From Collybiopsis luxurians FD-317 M1 (Eukaryota > Basidiomycota > Agaricomycetes > Agaricales > Omphalotaceae): 64,000 bases of DNA. A program made the position numbers and the translations under genes. Of the stretch, positions 37,990 through 47,669 are shown in pieces (the stretch's first letter is position 1; each line of letters opens with the position of its first letter). The notes under the pieces were generated by a model. It saw only the letters and a list, made by a program, of their open reading frames with translations. It made no database searches and was not told the DNA's origin. The stretch is from NCBI GenBank assembly GCA_000827265.1, contig KN834769.1, positions 576,844 to 640,843 on the forward strand. The letters run 5' to 3'.

Positions 37990-39470
37990 TCAGATCCCTA
38001 AACACCCTAAGCACAATCCTCCTCGGGAGACTCTCTCTCGCCGTATACACCCTCGTCTGCAACACCGCCCTCTTCCTCTCCTATTCGCCTGAACCTTTTC
38101 CTCCGCCTTTTGTTGATGAACGGCCTCCTGGCGCGCTACTCGTTGTAGACGTTCGAAATCTGTTTCATTTCCAGGCGCAGTTGTCAGGTTCAGATTGAGT
38201 CGGGCTCCGAGAGTGGAGCCGATAGAAGAAATCGATGCGGAAGTGGTGGATTTGAGCGATTTCAGGGAGGTGAGGGAGGCATTGGAGTGCGCTGTCCAGG
38301 GTGTCCAAGGTGAAATAGGTGCCATGGGCGTCACAGGCGCTGTCTGCGCAGGTCCAAGAGTAGAGGTAGAGGAAGGTGTAGGGCCAAGTAATGACTCAGG
38401 TTCCGTCGTGAGTTTCGCCCCGAAATCACCACCAATGCTCCTTCCATGACCAGAACTATGGATACTACCTGAGAGCTCTGAAAAAATAGACGACACAGAC
38501 GAGACATGTTTGGATGTATAAGAACGGAGTCTGAGGGGTCCTTAAGGAAGTCCGCTATTTGTAGAAAGCCGCAGATGACGGGGAGGAGTTGATATGGCGT
38601 GTTCAACCGCATAGCTTGGCTGTTACCAAGTATCAATGAAATTTAAACAACGTGTATATGGTATGATGCCTACCACATAACTAAGCCCCACATTGTGGCT
38701 ATCTAGTTCCCGATACTGTTTTGACATCGCGGATAGGGTGATTTCCTCCAATTCCCGAACAAGTGCATTGCGAAAAGCTATCCGGGCCCCAGCTGAACAG
38801 CTCAGTGAATTTGATTGTGTCATCAATGTCGGACATGAGGCCCACATTCCTGAGAGGCAGGGGTAAAAAAGAAGCAGAGAGTAGCGAAGTTGTATGTTTG
38901 ATTTCGGACAGCAATAGAGACGGCTGGTGGAGGTTGCGGTTGTGGTTGGCTCTGAACGAGACCGGTATTCAAGATGGAAGAGGTAAAGCCGGGTATTGCT
39001 AACAGAAATGTATCGACAGTCATAGCTTGTGGGCGCCAGGACACCCTCATTTGGATTGTTATAGAACCTGGGCGATTGTTCATAAGCCACAATTGGAACG
39101 ACTCATCGGGGGACATCTGGACCTGTTTGGGTATTGTTAACGAAGGGCCTTCCAATCCATCTGCAAATACTGACAATCTTACTGACCTATCACCTAACCT
39201 AGACACCCAGAATGGATCTAAGCGTATTTCGGGATTTGTGTGTTGCTTATGAAGGTAGGCTGATCTGATTTTGGGTTTTGAGAAGGAGGGGAAGGAGCTT
39301 CGAAGCCAAAATCATACGTAGAGTTGCTTATGGGATGTCGCCAGTTCATATTTGAGCCGTTGGATGAAAAGGATTGAACTGACGGTCTCGAACTTCGGGG
39401 GGCCTGGTCAAGAGTGGAAACATAAACTTCGGTCTGGACGTTAATGAAGGTGTTTATCCAAATCAAGAGA
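37990..39470 (-). pseudogene. APP1-like copy with internal deletion
   Basis: The C-terminal half (37990-38496) and the catalytic region (DIDDT near 38.82 kb, here preceded by LMS) match the copy at 20.3-23.0 kb closely. At about 38,500 the sequence jumps from SVSSIFSEL directly to the SNSPFQLLP-like region's TSKH end, removing about 1.3 kb present in the sister copy. The first exon is missing, as in the sister copy. Frames are interrupted, so it is not functional. Confidence 0.75.
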
Positions 39471-39704
39471 AAGTTGGACTGGCAAGCCGTCCCGGCATAT
39501 CCGAAAATTCACGTGCCACGCGTTGTCACGACGCGTCTCTTAGGATGTTCATGTAGTGTTTGCGGTTCAATCCCTATCATCATTCCGATTGACGCGCTAG
39601 CTTCTCTTTTGCAGCCTTCCTGTTTTATAAGACACCTATCTCTGAGGTAGAGGCCGCCATGGTGTCCACGAGGAACCGCAGAAATAACTACAGGAACGCC
39701 GCCC

Positions 39705-40690
39705 ACTGGTAGATCAAGAGCAACGGTGTTGCTTGATGATACAGATCTGGAAACTGATCAAGTCTGCAAATTCAATCCCTAAGTAAAGCTCGATTCTTAC
39801 TTGATTGCTCTGCAAGGTGACAGGTCGTCGTGCAAAATCTGCTGCACCTGCACTCTAACCCCTCTCCGATGCTTTCAAGACAGATCTTAAGGTGTCAAGA
39901 CCATTACGACAGATAAACAAAAACCGATAAAGAGCCTCGCGATTCCAAAGCCGGACAATCCATTTACAAGCCCAAAGACCAGTATTCGGAAATATAGGTA
40001 TTAACAGTGGGTACTAAAAAGTGAGATATCATTCGTCCAGATTGGCTAGATAAACCCTGCACAATTTACCGATTTGCTCTGGCTCGTCACAGGCCGGACA
40101 TTCGCCCGTTGACAGTACATCAGGAAAAAGCCCTAAGCCCAGGCTACCCAGGCTGGCCAGGGGACACCCCCTAAATCCTAGGCAACCTTGGGCTCTCTGA
40201 GCATCCTGAGGCCATCTAAGAGCCATTTTCAACTGGCCTCAGAGGTCCCAGGGAGTCCAGGTCACCCCAGGGATCCTCAGGGATCTTGAGGCTCCCTAGG
40301 ATTTGGCGGGTGTCCCTGGGCAGCCTGGGCTTCAGGTCATTTTTCCTGATGTAATGCACGGGACACAAAACAAATGCCCAAATCAAGTACATAGTGCAGA
40401 ATGCGGCAGCACAGTTGATCTCCTTCTCGATAGGGCATATGGGTTAGAATCCGTTATTTTTCTTCTCCTTTGCCGATTGACTCTCCGTATAACATATCCA
40501 TGGGATCCTTTTGTTCTCACAATCAAAAGTGCCCGTGAGTTAGTAGTATCAGCAGCTCGTTTGTACGCTAGACGTTCGAGAAGGACGTCATTCGGGTAAC
40601 ATACAAGACCTCGTTTGTTATTGTCCTCATTATCGACACTTAGTAGACCTTTATAATTATTAGAGTCATAGTCATCGCCAAAGTGATGTG
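39705..40690. repeat. Duplicated segment R, third copy, carrying a MITE
   Basis: Similar to 5.55-6.32 kb and 30.5-31.39 kb. Around 40.03-40.11 kb the minus strand reads ECPACDEPEQIGKLC, a Cys-pair motif shared in part with the other copies. It is interrupted by the insertion at 40118-40351. It leads into the 3' flank of microexon gene copy 3; 40.69-40.99 kb is homologous to 31.38-31.70 kb. Confidence 0.65.
40118..40351. mobile_element. MITE with TA target duplication
   Basis: The ends CATCAGGAAAAA and TTTTTCCTGATG are perfect inverted repeats flanked by TA on each side, and the arms remain complementary for about 100 nt each (CCCAGGCT, CCTAGGATTT). The sister segment at 31.04 kb reads CAGTAATGCAC without the element, an empty site that fixes both borders. 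TA duplication suggests the Tc1/mariner superfamily. No coding capacity. Confidence 0.8.
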
Positions 40691-41040
40691 TACTCCATCG
40701 AATTGGTCGTCTAACCGCTCATCAGTTCGAAGCGTTTTCTACATTCTCCGGAGTAAATAGTAACAATGACCACCTGCGATCACAAAGTACTAGAGTAATT
40801 CAAAGGTAGAGGAAGTAATACGAAATCCAGATATTTTTGAGGTTAACTGTTGTATTGTATTGAAGCCAATCTATCCACCTTTCCTAATTTTCAGACCATG
40901 TACCCGATGCTATCCCTTCAGCCCTTCCAGCTATCTTGAACCTCAAACCTCCCATACTATGGGCTACCTTTGGAAGTGTTCATAATTGAAAGCAATTTAC
41001 CAATCGAGGAAATGGCACACACCCTTTCCCTGTTCTTTTC

Positions 41041-44000
41041 CTATGCATTTTTGGTGGAGCAATCCCAGGCATCTGGCATGGGGACATCTGCACCACCCTG
41101 AAACATCGGGGCCAAAGAATCCTCAGTCATGAGACTTGATACAGAAGCTATCTGGGATCCAACTCCGTGCTTCTGGTCCTCGGCCCTCTCTTGAAAATTA
41201 GTTTCTATAACCAACAAGTTTTAGCCTTCACAAGACACTTGGGCAGATGACAAATGAGAGTTACCCACCTTGAAAATTGGGAGTATCTGGAGAGAAATAG
41301 GCTGAGAAATCAAAAGAGGCAGCAAGGGAATTTCTCCTAATATGAGCTGACACAGGATCATCTACATCCATATCTGTGCCATCCAAGCCTGTGTCTGCGC
41401 CATCTAAATCCATATCTGCTTCATCTAAGTCCACATCTGCTTTATCCAAGTCCATATCTGCGCCATCCACTGAGTCTGTACCTTCACTGACATCATCATC
41501 AGAGACACTTTCAATTCGAGAGCTTTCACTAAAAGTATCTCCTGATTGAATCACAGAGTAAACAAGAGAATCAATGCCACGGCGGGCCTAAAATAGGATA
41601 CTGTTAGAAGTGTCAGATTCAATAGAATGCAGATGGAAGCTAACCTGCCAGAAAGCATAGATCAGGGTAATTGGACAGTGACTTCTAGGAACATGGGAGA
41701 TTACACAACTCACAAGCTATGGGAAGGGGAAATTTCCCAGTGAGTAGACATTGAGCGAGTGGCAATTGATTTATGGGAACATGGGAATTACAAAACTCAC
41801 ATGCTACGGAAGGGAAAATTTTCAATGTGGTGAGTGGTCATTGATTTCTGGCAACATGAGGAATTACAAAATTTACCCGCTATGAAGAGGAGAAATTAAT
41901 ATAGTAAGTGCACTTTAATTCAAAAAAACAGGGGGAATTACTGAACTCACATTCTATGGGAAGGAGAAATTTCCAATGCAGTGAGTGAGCATTGATTTCT
42001 GGGAACATGAGGGATAGAGAATTCACCCACTATGGGAAGGAGAAATTTCCAATGCAATGAGTTAGCATTAGTTTCTGAAAACATCAGAAATGTAGAACTC
42101 ACATGCTACAGGAAGGTAAGATTTCCAATGCAATGAGTGGACATTGGGTTCCAGTAGGAGCATTAGGAATGTAGAGCTCACATCCTATGCAAAAGCAAAG
42201 TTTCAAACATAGTGAATGGGCATTGATTTTCAATGAAAGGGGAAATACAGATCTCACAAACTATGACAAGGTGAAATTTCCGAAGAGTTGGCATTGATCA
42301 TTGCTGGGAACATGGGAGATTACAGAACTCACATCCTATAGGAAAAGGAAATTTCCAATGCACTGAGTTGGTATTGGTTCTAGGAATATGGGAAATGCAG
42401 AAATTTCAACTCACCCACTATGTAAAAGGGAAATTTCCAATGCCATAAGTGGACATTGATTTCAGAGATTACTGAACTCACAGCCTATAGGAAGGGTAAA
42501 ATTTCAATCCAATAAGGGGCTATTGTTTTGGGAATATAGGGGATGTAGACTCACAGGCTATATTAAAGGGAAATTGCCAATGCAGTGAGTGAACATTTAT
42601 TTTCTGGAAACATAGAAGATAACATAACTCACAAGCTATAGGAAGGAAAATTTTCCAATGCAGTGAGTGGACATTGGAATTGGAAACATGGAAATTGCTG
42701 AACTTTTAACTCACCCGCTATGTGAAAGGAAAATTTCAAATGCCATAAGTGGTCACTGATTTGGGAGATTACTGAACTCACATTCTTCAAGTTTGGGAAA
42801 GGTAAATTTTCAATGCAGTGAGTGGACATTGTTTTGTAAACATGAGGGGTTTAGAACTCACAAACTATGGGAAGGTGCAATTTCCAATCCAGTGAGTGGG
42901 CATTGGCCTCTGGGAACATGGAGATGCAAAACTCACCTATAGGAAGGGAAAATTCCAATATAGTGAGTATGGATTGGTTTCTGGGAAAAGTGAGATCTAG
43001 AACTCACGCCGCGCCTCTATGGAAGGGAAAATTCCAATCCAATGCATAAACCTTACTATCTGGGGAAATAGGGGATACAGGACTCACAAACTATGATAAA
43101 TTCCCAATACAGTGAGTTGACATTAATTTCTAGGCACATGGGGAATGCAAACTCACAGCCTATGGGAAGAGGAAGTTTTCAATGCAGTGATTGGACATTA
43201 ATTTCCTAGGATATGAAGGATGCAGTTAAACTCACGCCCTATGAGGAGGAAAAATTTTCAATTGAATGAATAAACCCTGCTTTCTGGGGAGATGAGGGTA
43301 CAGGTCTCACATACTATGGGAAATTTCCATTGCAGTGAGTGGATGTCAACTACTAGGGACACGAGGAATGCAAACTCACATATTCTGGAAAGAGGAAGTT
43401 TCAATACATTGAGTGGACATTGTCTTCTTGGTACATAGAGGATGTAGAACTCACTCTATGAGGAGAAGAGGTTTCCAATTTAATGAATAAACCTTCCTTT
43501 CCGGGGAGATAGGGATCCAGAACTTACATTGTACTATAAGAAGGTTAAGTTTTCAATACAGCAAGTAGACATTGTCTTCTTAGAATATGGGGGATTACAG
43601 TACTCACATTCTGTGGCAAGAGAAATTCTATGCCTTCAGTGGAAATTGATTTCTTGGTGTAGAAGATGAGAACTTACTTGCTGGAAAAAGGTTAACTCTA
43701 AGAACCATCTTTGTAAAACATCTTCAATGCTCACTCACCAGCTAGTATTGAAGGGATGAGATTGAAATTTCCTCAGCACTTTCTTCTGTCCTATCTAACT
43801 CAGGACAATCACCTCTTTTGATTTCATGTGCAACATTATTACTTGGTTTAATTCATATTTGCCTTTGAATAGAATGTTACCATTATGAGTTGTATTCACC
43901 TCACATGTGATGTACACCTACTTGTGTTATCCCTAGTCCACTTTGTGTAATATTGTTCAGCATCTTGATAGAAATTCAGATCTCCCTGCTCCTAAGTTAA

Positions 44001-45025
44001 ATTGTCAACCCCTGCTCAAAGCAATAATTGGTCTCAGACCTTGAATTCCTCAAAATCCTCATACAATAATCCCAGTAGTCTCAGACTTTCAGGGTCTATT
44101 GTAAAATTCCCACTCTGATCAAACAGTCTGAGATTCCTGTATTTTCCTTCTCCATACCAAAGGTCACGATTGTCCCACTTTCCAGGATAAACTCTACTAT
44201 TTCCTAGAAAAAAAGCCTATGGAATTGCACATGAGTGTACTACCTCAATTACATTGGATCACAATGGTGTTCTTACTGAAATTTTGAGATACTTGATCTT
44301 TTTTTAGAATCCTCTGACAGCATTACATATGGAAAATATCCTACCAGATTTTTCTGCACTTCATTGAAACCAATCTTTCCTTCACACATTTCTTGTAATG
44401 TGTAGATAGCTTCCAATGATACCTTTTAGAGCACATTGAAAACTCAATATTAGTAATGAGGACTCACGTGCAGAAGATATAGCTAGGCACGGGTTTCCAT
44501 CGATATTAATTTTCCGAAGGGGTTGCATGCTAAATGGAGCCCATCTTGAGGTCACAGACAATGATTGACTGATCCATTGAGCTCAAAGTACCAATCCACA
44601 CCTTGATCTTTTCAAGCTAGCTTCAAATGTATCTCGGTCCTCTTCTTGATCAAACTTGCGCACAATGTCGATTCTTTCCCATGGGCTTCCTTCTTGGCGG
44701 GAGCCAACAATGTAATAGTCCTTTAGCTCCCGAACAAACAGACGCAGGGGACCTTTGACGTCATAATCAACCTGAGAGCAACATTTCACCAGGCAGTTGA
44801 GCAAAAGAAAATTTCAAAAGCCTACGCCTATTGATGCGTGAAATTCAGGTAAAGACACCATACGTCGATGAAGTACTCACTGGGACCCAAATGATTAATC
44901 TGATCTCTGCCGATGTTTGTAAAGATCGGTCTTATCATCTGAAAGTCGTGAGCATTTTGAAAGGAGCCAATGCTTTGACCGTATCCAGAAACCATGGTAA
45001 TCGACTGGAGATTTGGTAGATCCAT
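41041..45025 (-). CDS. IGRDQIN-motif microexon gene, copy 3 (best preserved)
   Basis: Start ATG at 45025. Exons: 44881-45025, 44826-44827 (2 nt, GC), 44602-44771, 44468-44529, 44345-44409, 44277-44297, 44040-44216, 43922-43991, 43813-43862, then 27 tiny exons, 41269-41587 and 41041-41204 ending in TAG. Total coding length is about 445 residues. Every junction keeps the phase, and there is no stop. The N-terminus has IGRDQINHLGPS. The middle has ELKDYYIVGSRQEGSPW and NLRLFDQSGNFTIDPESL. The microexons give about 30 residues rich in aromatic, Arg, Asn and Asp residues. After VIQSGDT comes an acidic seven-residue repeat of the DLDxADM type. Neighbouring gene D is divergent, 1.3 kb away. No domain of known function is recognised; the protein is predicted to be soluble. 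Transcript data would settle the exon model. Confidence 0.85.
41588..43812 (-). repeat. Tandem intron array with tiny exons, array 3
   Basis: About 29 repeats of roughly 75 nt.  3-nt exons start at 41714, 41801, 41877, 41951, 42027, 42103, 42182, 42258, 42333, 42415, 42482, 42555, 42633, 42715, 42782, 42862, 43088, 43157, 43236, 43311, 43608, 43678 and 43739. Others are 43008-43016 (9 nt), 43380-43384 (5 nt, AATAT), 43455 (1 nt, A) and 43528-43533 (6 nt). The 1-nt and 5-nt exons are adjacent and sum to two codons (AAA TAT). AG/GT junctions with nothing between occur at 42936/42937 and 41644/41645. Exon order and sizes align with array 2, with eight more units on the 3' side. Confidence 0.87.
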
Positions 45026-46334
45026 AGTGGTGCACAAATTCGGGTGATTCAAGAGATGCTTGCTGGGAGAAGGTGTCGAAGAGGACAGTGAAGATGGGAG
45101 TTCGAGCTGAAGGGAGTCTACACAGCACTGAACACGTTGTGGGGTGGTCACACTGACTACAGCTTCCTGTTCGTATAAGAATGAGTTTCGATTGTGCTGT
45201 CACTTGGCTGCCAGCTTGATTGAATACGCATTCACGTGTGCTCCTGTTTCTCGGAACGTTCCCCCAATGATTTATATAACATCTATCTTAGCTGAATCGG
45301 AAAGTGTATTAGAAGCTCGAAATCAGATTTTATTACCTTCGTGTGCAATTCGGACCGAATCCTGCTGCCAGCCAACGAACTCATGCTTTTGTTGAGGCCT
45401 TACAACATTCAATTGAATTGCTCTAGAGTAACCTTCTGAACACATGTATTACACGCAATACTCAGACTCCTCGTGTGTTCAGCATGACTGCGGACAGAGA
45501 AAAGAACAACAGAAATGTTTTGTTCTGGCTAAACCCGAGAGTGTGAGGCGAGTATGAGAGTAGAAGACTAATTTTTTGAGATGTTGCGAACATTGAAGGG
45601 CCGCAGCAAACCCGTCAAAGTTTGAGACAAGAACACAGACCAAGGATCTTCCTCCGATGCTTGCTACAGGAACCGGAAATTTGCGATGATCTCAGGCGTA
45701 TAATAGCCATCGCCATTAGTGTTATAGCAATCCAGGCGATGATCTCTGGGCTCCAAGTGATCTTTAAGGGCGTGAGGAAAACGAACGGCGCAGGTTCTAA
45801 CAGCTATGTTCTCCCCATTTGGTGCAAGAACGAAACAACACACATTTTCACTGCTCCTCGGAACTCATAACAGGTGCGTCGAGAAAGCTTTCATGTCGTG
45901 GCGTTTGACTCTGGTACGAGTGGTTTATAGAATGACAGGAGAAGATTAAGAAAGGATGAACGCATGAGACAGATACAGTTTGAGAGCGTGTGGGGATAAC
46001 TTGGAGGTGGGACAATGCTCAAGCGTCGAGGAAGGCAACGAAGGGTATGTCTAACGAGTATCTGAAACATTTGACCGATATTTGGACAGAACTTGCAACA
46101 AAGATCAAAGAAATCTGTTGTACGGATTTCGTGGTGAGGAATCAGATGATGCTGGTAGGACCACGAGCGGCACTTGAAGGAGACGAACATCTTTCATTCG
46201 TATCGTAGAGAGCGTAGCGTAGAATGCTGATCAAAAATGAGCGAGCCTGCGCTCAAATTTCACCACTGGGCAGAAGTTGTTAGTTGAGCGCTCGACCTCA
46301 TTTAGGCGCTCTTGAGCTTGATCTTCAAACCACC
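45026..46334. promoter_or_regulatory. Shared divergent promoter region of microexon gene copy 3 and gene D
   Basis: The two genes start on opposite sides of this 1.3-kb stretch. It is conserved in the block at 35.06-36.61 kb. No clear TATA box could be fixed for either gene. A short frame at 46047-46136 (MSNEYLKHLTDIWTELAT, ending before a GTGAGG donor) is conserved with 36.3 kb and may be an upstream exon of gene D. Regulation itself is an inference from the layout. Confidence 0.4.
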
Positions 46335-47298
46335 ATGATATCGCGTTTTGCAAATCCTCATCTCACCAGTGTACTCACCGAGAAAGTCAACCGTGCCTCT
46401 GTATTCAATGATAACCTTACCTTTGAGAACAACGCAGAAGAAGAAGGACGAAATTCCCCTGTAGACCTTGACGAACGCGTGGAGCTGCTGAACCATCTTC
46501 ACAAACGCTTGCATGAGTCGATGGATTTCGTAGCAGAAACCAACAAGCGAAAAAAGAAACGTATGCAACTTTCAGGAGAGCCTGGGGACGACTCTCAAAA
46601 GGCTCCTCAGGGAAATTCAGAGCGCATTTGTACGTCCAGAATCGTTTGATATTCCAAGTCCCTAGTTCAACTTCAAGATCAGTATTCAAATTGACCTCTG
46701 CTACCGAGAAACCTATTCTCATCAATCCTCCACCTCCAAAGCCTCCCTCCTGGTAAGTCATGTAGCCTTCTATCACTCTGATACACGTTCGAAATTGAAC
46801 GTATTCTCTCCTTAGTTATCGAGAGCCAACATACGAAGACTCAGATGCGGACGCCCTAAAAAGACGCGAGAGAGCTAGAGCTGTAGCTGTAGACTTCGAC
46901 TGGGTGATGCAGGAATCTCGTAAAACCCAGTTTGTAAGCCTTTACCTCTCTATGACCTTCTCCAGGCTTCATCGTTTACCGTTCACCAATTACACGCATT
47001 ATAGCCCTTTCCTTCCTGGAATTCCCGAATAATGGATGCTACCATCCTGAAAAGCTCCGATGCACCACCTCAATACGAGCCCCCGGCCCCCACAGATTCT
47101 GCATCTTCGTCAATGATGATTCTACAACGCCTTCAACCGCCGAGAAAATCTCGTCCTCCCGTTCCCAGTGGTACCGAGTTGCTCATGTATCACCCGTATA
47201 CTGTTGGAGGTCCCCCACACCCAGATGCCCGAAAAAAGCCACATAACAAAGTTCTCGTATTAGACGTTCTACTTCAGCAGCCGACACAAAGGAAATAA
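46335..47298 (+). CDS. Gene D: basic, proline-rich protein of unknown function (intact copy)
   Basis: Proposed exons are 46335-46560, 46659-46752, 46816-46933 and 47005-47298, giving 243 residues with consistent phases (1, 2, 0). Exon 1 has an amphipathic part (DLDERVELLNHLHKRLHE) and a Lys-rich end (NKRKKK). Exon 2 ends in a proline-rich PILINPPPPKPP. Exon 3 holds REPTYEDSDADALKRRERA and VDFDWVMQESRK, which I associate loosely with a conserved basidiomycete protein of unknown role. Exon 4 has RKSRPPVPSGTELLMYHPY. The GTATGC donor of intron 1 is weak and the acceptor (CCAAG) was chosen because it is the only one that joins the frames in both this copy and the 36.6-kb copy. Three other copies in the window are broken, which makes this the likely functional one. 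Basic patches suggest nuclear or nucleolar location (inference). Confidence 0.6.
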
Positions 47299-47669
47299 TA
47301 ACTAGAATCCTCAGGTCCGGAAGGTGTCAGATGCAGTCAATTCGAGTTTTTTTTTCGTGTCCTTATGTCTCGATGTCGCTCATTACTGTTATGTTCTGGA
47401 GAACCCTTTCCTCTGAAAACCTACCGGTGTACTTCGAACTTGACTGCGAGCCCATTCGCGTTGCAAGTAATACAGTATCATCTAAAATCTCACATCGTGA
47501 ACAGTACATGCTAATGATAATAATAATTAAACACTAAAGCTCAAAAATGCGTGCCAATCCGAAAAAAAGACCAGAATATCATAGCCTATTACGGGCAGTC
47601 CCTATACAAAACCGAGTTCCTTTCCTTGCCTTGTATCTCTACCCATCTCACACCAATCCCCTTGCCTCC

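Noticed and set aside
41588..43812. Reading the array as plus-strand exons and introns (GCA/GTGAGTGG donors and ATGCAG acceptors also recur on the plus strand)
   Set aside because: The plus-strand introns would be only about 37 nt, the GCAGTGAG motif is often replaced (GCCATAAG, CAATGAG), and there are no flanking plus-strand exons in phase. The minus-strand signals are kept in nearly every unit and connect to conserved exons.
44200..44345. Apparent stop (CCATAG) and frameshift in the middle exons of copies 2 and 3, suggesting pseudogenes
   Set aside because: The TAG is the acceptor of the intron before the AFFLGN exon, and a separate 21-nt exon (44277-44297) restores the phase in three copies.
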